Source: Sinohyriopsis cumingii (Eukaryota > Mollusca > Bivalvia > Unionida > Unionidae). Taken from it: a DNA stretch of 64,000 nucleotides. Position 1 is the first letter of the stretch. The number at the start of each line of letters is the position of its first letter. Shown piece by piece: positions 39,240 to 52,195 of the stretch. The notes beneath the pieces are model-generated. The model saw nothing but the letters and a program-made list of their open reading frames with translations, made no database searches and had not been told where the DNA came from. The stretch lies in the NCBI GenBank assembly GCA_028554795.2, contig CM068835.1:56969219-57033218 (forward strand), given 5' to 3'. The position numbers were made by a program, and so were the translations under genes.

Positions 39240-40192
39240 CGTTTGCTTTTTTCAATTAGTAGCAAGTACAAATAACGTGCCCTATTTTATTGCAATAAGT
39301 GCACGTAGGAAGAGATAAAGATTTTTGATCAGTCTTATCAGAAGTATGATTCCTAAACGTTGTGCCAGGTTGAGGTTTGGAAATACTCGTCAGACCGAGA
39401 TGGTTTCATAAAAAGTGATGTAGGGAAGACGTATTGACAAATGAAATTGTGTGAGTCAGCCAATAATCGTCAACTGTGCAAGCAGCATCTTCCAAAGTTT
39501 CTTCCTTTTGCTCATCAAGATAGGTCTTGACATCATTATGGATGCAATTATTGAGCCCTTCAACTAACACGAGTTCTCTAAGGTTATCATAATCTTTATC
39601 AACCTTTTTAGCTGGACACCACCTACCAAAATGTTGTTGTTTTTCTCCTAGCAAGTTTAATTCAACATACATTTGCCCGGTTTCTATTTTAACAATTCCT
39701 AAACTTTTGCTGATATGTTTCAGGTACCAACTCATAACCCTTCAAGACACTTTCCTTAACCACATCATGATTAGCACTTTTTTCTACTTTCAGTGAATTA
39801 TAGACTTGACAAGCTTTGCAATAACAAAGTTCACTGCTCCCTTGGCCATTGCAAATTTGCAGCAATTGTCTTAAATAGGAAAATATTGATCTGCTTCTTT
39901 TTCTTTAAAAGCGGGTATTCCCCTAAACCTTTTGGTAACATTAAACCTTTAACTTGTGGTGATTTATTTCTGTTTGCCAGATGTATTTCTTTTTATTTAA
40001 ATTGCATTACCCATTTATAGTTTTTTCTTTCATTTGCTTTTCTCTGTCTTCCTTCTGCATTTGCATTTTCATTTGAACTTTGTTTTCTTTTCTCTCTTCT
40101 TTTATAGTATGAATTAGAATTTCTCTTTCTCTTTCCTCGTTGTGATTTGCATGCATTTGTCTCTCGTCTATTTCATTTTGTTCTTTCTTCAT
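39240..40192 (-). pseudogene. Gypsy gag remnant
   Basis: In minus-strand order: a charged coiled-coil start (40007-40192, MKKEQNEIDERQMHANHNEE and following, rich in E, K, R and M), a broken middle with VLKGYELVPETYQQKFRN (about 39720), then the 109-codon frame 39406-39735 containing DYDNLRELVLVEGL, IHNDVKTYLDEQK and TLEDAACTVDDYWLTH. This last order is typical of Gypsy Gag and the related SCAN-like fold. It closes with a CCHC zinc knuckle, CTYCNKIGHVICTC, near 39280. Stops and at least two frameshifts break it. The start codon sits directly beside the 5' LTR, so the primer-binding site and leader seem to be lost. Confidence 0.78.
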
Positions 40193-40695
40193 TTGAATTC
40201 ACGCAGAAATTACATCTGCAATGTGGTTTCAAATTGCTATGAGTTAGACTTGAAAATGGATAGGTTTCTTTGGAAACAACATTCGACAGTCAGACTAACT
40301 AAGGAGATTAAATGCGTAATTTGGGCTTTAAATGAACGGCCAATTTGGTTTGCATATTTATGTCTGCTACAGATGTGGATATCTCAAACTCGAGAAAGTT
40401 TATGGGTAATCAACAACATTCCAATATCTTCTAATAAGAGTGAATTTCACTAATGCATTTAGGGTCTATAGTACCAGTCTGAGCCACTTTGTCAGAGGAT
40501 AAATTCAAAATAGCCATTTTCTGACGGAAATTAATGTTATAAAAGAGGGGTTGGGAAAGTGTTTCTTCAGTGTAAAAGCCATCAGTTCTATCCTAAATTA
40601 ACCTGAATACCCTAATCTGACAAGCATGCGTTCGGCAAAACTCATTGCTTATTTGTATTTTATCTTTAATGTAGAATTATTCCCATTTTTCTGCA
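40193..40695 (-). repeat. 5' LTR of the Gypsy element
   Basis: Partner of 37715-38214 (blocks 'ttcacgcagaa', 'tgagttagacttgaaaatgg', 'taaatgcgtaatttgggctt', 'catttttctgca'). On the minus strand it starts TGCAGAAAAATGGG, in line with the usual TG start of LTRs. Confidence 0.75.
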
Positions 40696-40819
40696 ATCTT
40701 TCTTAGTCCGATGCAAATTCACCTAAAAACTGTTCAATCAAACCTCAAACAAGAGTCCCTCGAAGGGAATGACGCTCTACTGGCGAAAAATTCTATATAT
40801 GACCATTTCGTCCTTTAAC

Positions 40820-41400
40820 GGTTGAGTGTTAAAACCATCTATGATATTCTTCAACGATTACAAGATTTTCAGATTAACTGTTGCGGTACACATAGTGGAG
40901 GTGAGTTTGGCACAATTTTCATTCAGGACAAAGTAAATATCCTTATAAATGTTTTGGCGAAAACCCCATGTCATAAGGACCATCCATTCAGAGAGAATAG
41001 CGACAACAAGATTTTTAAGTAAATAGTCGTGGCAGCCACATTTAATGTCCGACGAGTTCCCATTTCATTGAGGACTTTGTGAACAACCCATGTCATAATG
41101 AACATCCATTCGAGGAGAGCAGTGTCAACATGATTTTTAAGACAGTCCTCGTGAAAGCCATTACGGATGTACGACTGGCAGCATTTTCATTTAGGACCAG
41201 CTATATATCATAGGAACTCAACTAGTTAAAACCCCATATCGATAGAGCTATATGTTTGGAGAGGAGCATTTTCAATATGACTGCTGTGGTAGAAATCCTT
41301 GAAGTCAGATCAGCAATTTTCATTTTTAAGACCAACTGGAAATAGTCAAAAGTCTTCTAGGGAAATCTCCACGTCATTAGAACTCTCTGTTTACGCTGTG
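40820..41400. repeat. Tandem units of the 'gcgataacaagat/atggctgc' family, block 1
   Basis: About four units of 125-140 bp share 'gtttggcacaattttcattc', 'aggacaaagtaaatatcc', 'aaaaccccatgtcataagga', 'ccatccattcagagagaata', 'gcgacaacaagatttttaag' and 'tggcagccac'. The 66-codon frame 40822-41022 is inside and is spurious. Confidence 0.75.
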
Positions 41401-42165
41401 TTGTAATATTTGTGTGGTATATATAATTGCTTTATTTGTTAGCTAGTTTTATTATATTGTGTTTCATTATATGCCATTGTAAAATTCTATGTTGTTTTCT
41501 GCTTGACCAAAATTGACTTTTCTATTTTATTTATTGTAAACATCTAATACATAGCTAAACTATTCTCTATATGTATGGGTTTAAAATCAGTATTATTATT
41601 ACTAGAAGAAGTAAATATGTTTATTTGGGTCAACGTTTTGGAATTTCTTAAGCGACTTATACATTATCCAGGTTATTGTTTTGTAAATATCAGGATCATT
41701 CTAGTTCCTTATTTTCCATTATGTAATGGCTTTGTTTTAGAAAATGCTGATTGTGAGCTGAGGTCAAGTAGAGAACTATATAATATTTCAACTGTGATTA
41801 CTCGGTCATTCATGCTTTAAATTAAGTTGTATACTGTGTCCAGTATTTTCTTTTATTTCGGGCTTGAATCTTTTCATCAAATTATTGAATTCAAATGATT
41901 ATTTCCTCTTGAAATACAAAAGTGCTCTGATAAAATTCTTGAATAGAGACATTCACTGGAAAAGTTTATACTGAGTTCAAACCTGAAATTACATTAATGT
42001 GACTCAACAAGAGAATGTCAACACTATAAGTTATAAAAGACACGCCATTGCCTTCAGTATTTGGATTTATGTGGGACTTGCACTGAGTTTTACTCAGGAT
42101 TTTAAATTACTACGACTTGTGTCTGTAATTCTTTGATTATGTTGGGCTTTAATTCGCAATGCCGT
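41401..42165. other. No gene recognised
   Basis: AT-rich. The 81-codon frame 41575-41820 has no domain. Confidence 0.45.
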
Positions 42166-42169
42166 AAGT

Positions 42170-43160
42170 TTATTTTTGGGTTAGATCGGCACCATTTTTA
42201 TTTAAGTCCAGCTAGTCACCATCAGAATTCTTTCTGTAAGACCCCATGTTGATATGATCATCCATTCATGACGACAAGCTGTTTAAGATTGCTGCCGTTA
42301 CAGCCATAATGAAAGTCGATCGTCACCATATTCATATTGGACAAAGTAAACATCTAAAAATTCTTTCATCGAAACTCCTACGTTGAAATGACCATCCAAT
42401 CAGACGTAGTAGCAATAACACGATTTTGAAGAGGGTTGCTGTGGCGACTGAACACCAGATTGGCCACATTTTGATTTAGGAACAATGTGACCTCGATAAT
42501 AAGTCTTTCAGTGAAACCTAAGTGTTGATATGACCATCCATTCAGGAGGAGTAAATATTACACTTTCAAGATGGCTGCCTTGGTATCCATTTTGACAACA
42601 GATGGGCACCATTTTCATTTACAGGCAACCCGACATCATAAAAAGTTTAGTAAAATTCGATGTTGATCCAATCAGGATTAGCAGCGATAAAACGATTTTA
42701 ATGATGACCGCATTGGCGGTCATATTGGATGGCTTAGAAGCACCATTTTATTTAAGATCAACTACACCATTAGACAAATGTTTGCGTGAACTTTCATGAC
42801 AATTATCTAGCTGAGGCGGAATAGCGATAACAAACTTGCGCTAGCGGACAGAAGAATGACGGAAACTCCGACAGTCATATGTGCTATTCTATCTATGACA
42901 AGCAGAGCTAATCATGAAGTAGCATGTACCAAATATCACGGCGATTCATTGAAAACTATGATACTAGTTGCATTCACTAGATTATATCATACGTTGTAAG
43001 TTAAAAAACAATATTTCTAGTAAAATTAGCAGTAGAAAACTTATTTTGTTAATATGTACATCGTCAGAAAACTATAGTGTTTACAACGTTTCACGATAAT
43101 CCCTAAAAACTGAGACTAGTTGGGATCAGAAAGACGAAAGGACGGACAATATATGCTATC
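42170..43160. repeat. Tandem units of the same family, block 2
   Basis: Five to six units of about 120-130 bp with 'gatcggcaccatttttattt', 'taagaccccatgttgatatg', 'accatccattcaggaggag', 'aacacgattttgaag' and 'aagatggctgccttggta'. The end (42930-43150) passes into 'aaatatcacggcgattcatt' and 'gacgaaaggacggac'. Same family as 8920-9095 and 40820-41400. Confidence 0.75.
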
Positions 43161-44450
43161 ACTTATGTGGTATAAAAGTTTGTAATAGTTTCCAATCTAA
43201 AATTAAATTTTCTGTATCAATAAAATTTTCTTTAACACTGAATGTGTTGTTTCAATATTTGGTTAACTCACGTATATGTTTGACAGTCCATCATGAAGTG
43301 GGAACACGAGACACCTTATCCAGTACTTGGAAAAGAATTGGAAAAAGTCCAGACGTTCGGTTTACATCAATAATCCTTTTATAACACAGACTAAACTTCT
43401 TAAATTTGTGTCGGAAATTTATACTCAGAATTCCAGAATTCCAAAATTCATCTAGAAAAGCATCCCGGTGTGTTCCCTAAATTAGATATTTCACATTAAA
43501 ACACAAAAGCTGCATCATAAAATATAAATTATGCGCTTCTTAACGCTTGGATACTAAACATCCTGATCATTACTCTTCTGTCAATGGCAAAATATACAGA
43601 ACAAAACTTCGAATTTTCTCATTTATCCTCTTGATGTCAATCCAGTCGTCCTCCAGTTAATTTTCTCTTTGCTCTTCAAACACATGAAAGCTGATCTTAA
43701 ACCTCGATAACAAAAGACTTTATATTTAGGAACAATGGCAGTGTGTAAACGTAGATCGTTATTCATTTATTGGCTGGGACGTTACGGTGTTAGAAAGTGA
43801 AAACTGCTCGAGAATGAGGAATGTGATTGCTACAGTTACACAGAAGTCACCAGCCGAGTTCCCTTCCTTCCCCAGGTGTACACGCACTAGATAGCGGGCC
43901 GACACTGTCCTTCTGTGTTGGCTGTTAGTTCTTTTCTTTGATCTCAGCCAGATCTAACTGGACTCTCTTTCTGCTGCCTTGCTCAGTGTCTGCACTGGTG
44001 TTTTCCATGCTCTTCCTCTTACTCCTAATGTACCGAACATCCTCCTGGTCACCTTCGAATACAGTCTCCATTCGCAACTCCTAAAAGATAATAAGGACGT
44101 TTTAAAGATAACTTGTCACGTGCTGGTTCACTTCAACTATCAGAAATACATGTATATACCTTTTATTAATAAGAACAGGCCTTCCTCATTAAAGAACATG
44201 GCGAATAGACTCATATATATATATGCATCAGTTTTGGATAGGTGAATTCCACCCAAGGGTCAGATTTTTGCATCAAATATGTCGCTTTCCCGCGAGCTAG
44301 ACGCACACATCTATCCTCGAGTGGTGAACGTTCCTATCCAGCATCGATAGATAATGAACAATTATTTTCCTCATATTTATGAACAGAAATTGAGTGTCGA
44401 AGTCATAATCGCTTATTGTGAATACTGATACAACTTAAAACAAAACAAAA
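43161..44450. other. No gene recognised
   Basis: The 88-codon frame 43979-44245 has no domain and ends in a short TA run. Confidence 0.45.
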
Positions 44451-44453
44451 AAC

Positions 44454-46850
44454 AGCTAACACACAAAGTTTTCACAACGTTTCTGTAAAGTTGTGATTTG
44501 ATTTCGTGGGAATATAACGTTCTAGCAGCGTTGCTAAAACATTTCACAAAAGCATAACTTAAATAGTCCTTTCAGAAATATAAAATAACAATGCACTCAC
44601 GTGCATTGATCATAACACCATATACAACAAACAGTATTATTGTTGCAAAACTAATATGTAACCTCTTTACAACGTTGTGCCAATGCTGTGCTTAACTTTA
44701 CGCTATCAGCAGGAATAATCACAGTTTCATACCTTTTTATTTTTATTTGATAAAGAAATAACTTAATGAAGGTTACAATTTTTGTGGGAAAATATTTTAT
44801 TCGTTAGCTTTTATGATTACTGATATAACGTGCGATCTCTGACTTTTAAAATGTTTACAAATATATGAACCTATGTTTGTAGCTCTTCCTGTACAGGTAA
44901 AATAACATTTGTGGCTGAGACGATACAATTTTCTGCTAATCTCAACCGTCCAATTATGTACATTAGTGAATTAATCTATAATTTGCATATTTAGCTGCAA
45001 AACGTAACTTTGCCTTTGTGGTAAAGAGATTCTTTGTTGGCTGATTGTTTAATCATATCTGCTGACACATAAAATGACAAAGTTTTGGCGTATTTCTGTG
45101 CCCTTTACCAGATTGGTATGAAATAGATTACTTGATGCCGTGGTGTGTGGGGGACTGGCGGGGTTGTCAAGAAAAATAGCAAGGATAATGATGAGTTGTG
45201 CATGTTCTATCTTTATTTATTTGTTAACATTCATTAAAATTCTGAACTGATTATGAGTGCATGGTCTTCTTCGTGACAAGATAAAACAACTGAAACTGTT
45301 GAATGGTAACAAAATAAAAGAAACAAGTTTAGAGTAACCACATATATTTAAGTCGACTTAAAATTAACCTCTTGATAAAATTATTTTTGTTTTTGCAATA
45401 GTCAATAATTTAAAGGTTATAAGGGAAGAAATTAAAGAAAAAGAAAAGAATTATATATTAGATTTTTCATCTTGACCATACAAGCTAGTTGATGTGCTGA
45501 TTAATTTACAAATTACCACTTTTACAATTACTGTTCCATAATTTGCATTGTAGGATTTTCAGGAATTATGCTCTTATTTCATAAATATTGGATTCGAGTT
45601 TTTTTGGGTGGGTGCTGTATTTGCAAAGGTGGATACAAATTGCAGATAAAACTTGTTTATCCTTGTTCCAGGTCTACCGAAAGTTTAGTACAGACAACTA
45701 CGATTTACATTCATCTTCTTCTGCTTCTGCTTGAAATTATATTGAAGTGAATTCTCTGGGCAGATAAAATATACATTTGTTCAAATTGATTTCACCATCT
45801 TCTTGCTCGAATTGGCAAGTGTGTGCAAATGTTTACATGTAACCCTGCTTAATAATATTAAGGGAAACAGCGAAGAACGTCTCATTACACTAATTAACAT
45901 GACTTCTACATAATGCTGGCAGTGTTGAGATGACATGACTTCTACATAATGCTGGCAGTGTTGAGATGACATGACTTCTACATAATGCTGGCAGTGTTGA
46001 GATGACATGACTTTATTTTTTTCATTTTGCTGGAGCCTAAGCAGAACAAGACCCATGCCGCCTTTGCTGACGAGGATACTTGTTCTGATTTTTATTCTTA
46101 ACAAAATCCGAAAATTCGACATAAAAATAAATGATGGTAAACTATTTGTTGAATTGTTTGCTTTATATACCCACTTATCTCTTCTTAATTAAATATCAGT
46201 AATATTTAATCTTTTCAGATTCTTATCCAGTTTAACTTAACATTTAAATAAAAATTATATACAGTGTAGTGTGCAGTTTTATATGTGCGACTTTGAACAT
46301 ATTTGCAGGTGTTATCATCCATCACTGCCTTTCAAGTGCGCAAATTTGTACAGTGTCTGCGAGATTTGTGCACTTGCGTGCCCTGTCTTCTTAAATATAC
46401 TTCTTATATTACGGTCAAATGACTGGTGATGTTTATTTCGTCCCAGATGAAACATGTGCAGGCCTGACATCAAATATGGCCTGACATCAAATATTGTGCC
46501 AATGGCAGCCATTTTGAAAGTCCTACTATCTCTGTTCCTCTCAGCTGGATGGTAATGTTGAGATTATCATTATTATTAATTGTAATTTTGGACTTTCTTG
46601 ATAGCTGGAGGCCATATGGGTTTCACAAACACAAGCAGCTTTCATTCTTCGCTTTTCTATATAGGTTTTTAATGTAGTCAGAATGTTGAAGGAATGTTGT
46701 TTTGTGACGCTATACAACAACGTTGTAGCAACATTTCAGCAGGTTCACCAAAGCAGGTTTGCCAAAACCTTATATAACAACGTTGCCACCACATTAGTGC
46801 ATCGTCGCTTCAACGTTATTGCAACGTTGAAGTGTTAGCTGGGAACAGCC
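44454..46850. mobile_element. Possible non-autonomous DNA element bounded by CAGCTAACAC ends
   Basis: 'cagctaacac' at about 44453-44462 has an inverted match 'gtgttagctg' at about 46838-46847. Just inside each end are several palindromic 'acaacgtt'/'aacgttgt' motifs (left 44470-44690, right 46715-46835), a style seen in MITE-like repeats. The interior holds AT-rich DNA and a minisatellite but no transposase. It may be one 2.4-kb element or two separate MITE copies facing each other. Confidence 0.4.
45899..46006. repeat. 36-bp minisatellite, three copies
   Basis: Units start at 45899, 45935 and 45971 and read 'atgacttctacataatgctg' plus 'gcagtgttgagatgac', essentially identical, followed by the first bases of a fourth. 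Near-perfect identity implies a recent expansion. The minus frame 45781-46122 shows the matching 12-residue repeat. Confidence 0.95.
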
Positions 46851-49498
46851 ACTTTAAGTAGACTGCTAAAAATAAATTTGCACTTATTCATTGTAGACTT
46901 TAAAGATGTCGAAACATAAATCAACGATCAAAAAACAATGGTCGAGATCGTTCAGTCAATGGCAATACAGATCGTCCAAACTGAATTACTGAAGATAGCT
47001 TGTGCAATGATACAAGTGTGGACCGATCAATAATAAAGTCATTTATTATCTCAAAGATTAAACGAGACAGATAAAACTAATGATATAGTCCTCAATTCAT
47101 CTTTGATCTAAACTTGGCTTATTTTCGTCAATAATAATGTGAAGATGCATTTTTGCAACAAAAAATTACAATTACAACAACGGTGGTTTTGACTTTAAAC
47201 CGGCATGACCGGAGGACGTAATTTGTACCTGTAGTTAGGTCGATCAGTGTAGCCGTCTCGTTTGTGGGAGAGTAAGTTTATCTAGTGTAGGTTTTAGGAT
47301 GTAAATGTTTTGCAATTTTTGATTACTTTTGAAACATGCTCAAGTGATGATGAACTTATACGTCAATCATACGGATGATCGTACCTCGGATGTATGCCCA
47401 GCGATGCCATTAATTTGCGTTATGACCACCCCTTTTATTTACTAAACAAGGATTGACCGATATGTTGCGATTTCATCGAACTATTGTTTTCATCCGCAAC
47501 TTCTGTGTGAATCCTATGGTCAATCCAATTGTAGGAATAGCAGAGATGGTTTGGATAGTTTGTTGTTTCCTTTTCGCGAAGAAACTTGCGGCATACAACA
47601 TTATCATTTTTATGCAAATTACTGCACCGGCACACATTCAATGCATAGTTTTTCTAGCAGCGATAACCGATGTGGTCTGATCGGATGGGAAATGGGTGGT
47701 TTTATCGACGTGTGTGCACTGTGATGGCAGTCGAAAACAACTTGATTAAAGGGTGCATTCAGAGATATTCGCTACCGGAGTCCAACTCGAAACACGATCA
47801 TACACATATAGGAATGTAACGAAGATATATTTTCAGTCATTGTTCTGCACTCGAAAACACGTTGAAACACACGTAGGAATGTGAGAATATTGTTATCTTA
47901 AGCATTAATTATAACGCATCCAAATAACGATGTTTTAGTTAGTGTCACGTGTCTACCGCGTTGACCATGTGTTCTCTGCTTGCTGAATCTAGGTTTCTCC
48001 AGGTTGTTGCGACAGATTTCTAGCCTTTCTACTGGGAATAAATATGTTTCGAATTACATGTCCTTTCGCTTATTTTTACAAACATTACGCGACTTTTATT
48101 TGATATTTTCGAATTATTTGTACAACAATTTGGGAAAAATGGTTTTGTGAGTGTATTGCGTAACCATGTGACTTTTTATGGCATGGACATGTATCTTGCG
48201 AAATTTGGGTAGTCACGTGACTAACAATGAAAATGGCGAGTACTAGGTCAAATTTAATCAACACTCTTGTATTGTCTCGTCGTCAGAGGCTTAAATAATG
48301 ATTGTTATAATCATAATGTATACGAAAATAAATCATCTTCCTATTAAATACATGCTGGAGTTGCGTGAGACCATTTAAGTTTTCTATACCTGCTACTTAG
48401 TAGCTACCCTATACTAACACAACGCGTTGGCGGCGAGTTCTAATTTTGGCTTTGGCCACACATCAACAACACATGCATCTAAATATCGAAAATGGGACTG
48501 GAATCTACAGAGGAAGCTCGAACTAGCAGGACAAGTTTACTCATATCACTTGCAAGTGTATGACAACAGGAGCAATCATACACGTTTGACTGTCTGTATG
48601 GCTTCTAAGATATTTCTCCAAAATTATCTTGCTGCAAGGCACGAGTGTAGAGACATTCCATAAACATCCTTACGTCTGTTGATACTGTCTAAAACGTCCT
48701 CTGTTTGGTCCCTTTTCGGTCATAATGTAGGCCTAAACATCTGGGGTTTTTTTCATCTCTTAATTCAGGCTTGATTTTGTTCTCGTTTTGGTTTTGCTTA
48801 TTAAGCCGCCAATATGATGCATCTAAATATAATGAATTAGTAAATCTAATGCATTACAAAATCGTTCACGGTCTTTATAAAACATGAGAGTTACAAGATA
48901 TTGTCCCAAAAAGTAACGCATCACTTTTATAATTGAATTTGTTAGTCCATTTTTTTTTTTTGCTTTCATAAAATTTTAAAAGCAAGCATAAATCATATTT
49001 CGTTTGCAGATCTTGCTGGTGATATTCACTCATATAATTAAGTCGACATAGACAATGTATATTACCGTTTAACTTTGGGAGAAGAAATAAGCTTTCCATA
49101 GTTGTTAATCTGGGGTATCAGTACACGTACTATTAAGGTAAAATCAATATATATTTGGATATTCTCATATGCATATATCGATTTCGTATGCACTAGGGCT
49201 CGTGCTAAAATATCTTAAAGCATCAGTACAAGTTTTTGAAAATCCCACCACCTCCCAATTCATGTGGTTTGAAGGTCCTGGTATATTGAGCTGACATTAT
49301 CTGTAATGTCGTCAATGGCATGTCCCTGTAATTTGGAAAAGAAACCATTTTCGTATCTTTACAAATTATCTTCTAGAGTAAGGCTGTGCAAGCAACTTCA
49401 TGTCAATTCGAAGCGTATCATATATTTAAACACAAACTGTTAGCCGTGCGAAGGTGCAAACGTGATGTGCCTTTTAAAATAAAACTATCCTTTGCAGA

Positions 49499-49500
<2 letters not shown>
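46851..49500. other. No gene recognised
   Basis: Short frames at 47453-47680, 48427-48663 (plus) and 48875-49099 (minus) show no domain or clear splice pair. A short T run lies at 48950-48961. Confidence 0.45.

Positions 49501-49532
<32 letters not shown>
49501..49532. repeat. (AT)n microsatellite
   Basis: About 15 AT units. Confidence 0.95.
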
Positions 49533-49536
<4 letters not shown>

Positions 49537-50179
49537 ATACTGAACCGATTCACATACACTCAACAGTTGGTTAATATTATTAGACAGTGCAACTGTTGTT
49601 ATCTGCTGTTTTTCATGCAAGTACAACCGTGACAGATGCATGTAAATATGGTCATAGCAAACAAACAACAATAAACCTTGCAACTTGCAATTTAAAAGGT
49701 GCAAGATGCATATGCAGAGTTAGAACTCTTTAGTAAACTCATATCAGTGTAATGATTTTAGCAAATCAGCATTACATAGATGGTCATACGACAGAATACT
49801 TCGTAGGTAGCTAAAAAATATCGTAGCTTTCTTCTTCTCAAATGTTTCACACAATTTTGTCCTTAAGTTTGAGACCTTTTAAGATAATCAAACAGTTTTT
49901 CAAATTAAATCCCTGAAATCAATTTATTTAATCCAATGAATAATGCGTGGAGCTCAGAAAGAGAAAGACTTAGACATCATAAATCTAATCTGACGTTATG
50001 CGACAGTATCCACTCTCAGCTGATAAAATGTCATAAATCAAAAGTAAAGTCTTGTGATAGTAGTTCACACCAGGTTTCAAGTTCCAACTCAGTGTATTTT
50101 TAGTATGTCTGGTGAATTTGTAGGACATGTTTTTGGAATAGTACCGTGAAAATTTGGCCTAATATTACCAACCAGTAAC

Positions 50180-50257
50180 ACAGAAATTGTACGTTAACCA
50201 TCAAACATCATTATTTTAACAGAAATTGTACGTTAACCATCAAACATCATTATTTTT
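50180..50257. repeat. 39-bp perfect tandem duplication
   Basis: 'acagaaattgtacgttaacc' plus 'atcaaacatcattatttt' occurs twice in a row with no internal change, so it is probably recent. Confidence 0.95.
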
Positions 50258-51849
50258 AGAACTTCAAAACCATCCTACATTTATGAAGCTGTTAAGCATG
50301 AAATAATACCTGACCCATGGGCTTCGATGCGCAATAAATTTAAGATGTTTTTGAAGTCACGAAAAGATAAAATTATTATATTTTGCAAGAAGTCTTGACC
50401 ATTTGATAAATTTAAAAAGCCATCAAAGTATTACGTCAACAAAAGCAAAGCACAAAATGAGAATTTATTTTCTAAGCATATTACATCCTTAAAATGTACA
50501 CGCATGAAACAACACTGGTAAAATAAACTCATGTAAAAGGCAATCGTAGATAAATTACTTTGTATGCTGAGCTCTATATACAATTGACTTAATTCAGCTT
50601 TGTACGTGAATACAATATTTCTTGAATAGTAGATAAGGGAAAAATTTTAAGGTGTGACCTTTTACTAAGTCTGCTGTGGAAACTTTCTACGTATTACTCG
50701 TGTCACATAACTGTGGTAAGAATTTACAGCTAATTAGACCGTACGAGTCAGTGAAACTAAAACTAGTGTGCATAGTACATTTCTTTCTCTAAAGAATCCG
50801 CGTTGCTTTGTGGAGATAAAAGATCCCATGTAATGTATGGATTGACCAAGTGGAACGATGTGAAGCTATAGATCAGCAAATATTGAAAGGTCTCGTAACT
50901 GTCCCAACGTCCATAGTATTAGTTCATTAGCGTTCAGTAAGAGAGCTAGACAGAAGAAAAGACGACAGAACATTTGGAAGAAAGAAACCCTAATTTCAGA
51001 ACCAACTGCATATACTTGATAATCCACAATTATCGCAAGGTTCTTAAATCAACAATTGTTATGAATATAAGGTATGACTCAATCTGCAATAATCCACGAT
51101 CTTGCACATAAGCCATAATTACAGCTCCGAATTTGCACTAATTCACAATTATTGTAACGAATCTGTAGAGACGAACTATTGGCAAACAATTCGTAGATCC
51201 GCCATTATTTAATGAATCCGTAGATCTACAATACCAGTAGGTCCACAATTTGACATGATATGTTTTCATGATTTGACATCAACTCCACGATTCATAGGAA
51301 AACATAGCTGACAAATACAATTTGGTTGTCAGTAACTAGCAGCAAAATGTAATCCACATAGAAAGAAATAGTTTGCTTTCCACAACATCGGAACAAACTT
51401 AATAACCAGCATTGCATTTCTAAAGCACTTCTGACACTTTATAACGTGTAAGCTAGTAAAATGAGGCGATATCATTACAAAGATCTATAAATAAAACAAG
51501 ATATGTTGCTAAATTTAAACTTAAAGGCATTGTTTAAGTTTCTAGCATGGCGCGTAATTTTCTGCTTGGGAAACCCACAAATAATAGGACAGTCAAAATT
51601 CGTTTTGGAAGTTACTGAATTACACTTCCTTAAGCACAGATTAGTCAGTGCATATACATTATAAATGACATATAAACAATAAATGGCGTTCGCCGTATTC
51701 AAGAAATATTATTTAAGAAAATAGGAAAAATAAACAAGCAGGCAAGGGTCAATGGAATGAAAGCCCAGCTGGGGGCGCAGAGGGCGAAGCCCTTAGAATA
51801 TTCTGCATTTTTTTTGAACATAACTGCATCCATCTTAATAGGTAAAAAT
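50258..51849. other. No gene recognised
   Basis: AT-rich. The 51475-51702 minus frame is unassigned. Words such as 'atccacaatt' and 'gaatccgtagatc' recur between 51010 and 51260, a weak internal repetition. Confidence 0.4.
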
Positions 51850-51857
51850 ATTTAAAT

Positions 51858-52122
51858 CATAGCCGGATTAAGCCTTTGGGGACCCAAGGCACTTAAGGGG
51901 GGGGTGCTTATTGATCTACAAATACACAATGAAAGCAGTCATTAAACTGTCCTTTATACGTGTATAATTACTATAGATATATTTAGCTAAGTATTAGACG
52001 ATTTAGACCTTTATATGGTTAATTAAACGCATATACTTTTATCCACTTCAACCTAGCGAAGGTATGATTAGGGGTTCGGGGATATGTACCTCTGTATCCC
52101 CCCGCCCGTTCGTCCGGCCCTA
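51858..52122. mobile_element. hAT-type MITE with 8-bp target duplication
   Basis: The 265-bp element begins CATAGCCGGATTAAG and ends GTCCGGCCCTA, imperfect inverted ends. It is flanked by 'atttaaat' on both sides (51850-51857 and 52123-52130). The ends resemble the CAGGGCCGGATTAA type and the MITE at 9950. The interior carries 'ttggggacccaaggcactta', similar in style to that element. Non-coding. Confidence 0.75.
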
Positions 52123-52195
52123 ATTTAAATAGCTAACTTTTATGCTCCAGTGTCCGCACCACTATCTAACGATAATCCACCTGAAAAGTAAGTTT

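Larger units (their letters stand above)
37715..40695 (-). mobile_element. Ty3/Gypsy LTR retrotransposon, deletion derivative with both LTRs
   Basis: Two similar ~500-bp direct repeats (37715-38214 and 40193-40695) bracket minus-strand remnants of Gag (coiled coil, matrix/capsid-like region, zinc knuckle) and Pol (end of RT, start of RNase H). The whole element is about 3 kb, against roughly 5 kb or more for an intact one. Protease, the RT palm, most of RNase H and the integrase are missing. The LTRs differ at perhaps a quarter of positions, so the insertion is old. Target duplications were not identified. Confidence 0.82.
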
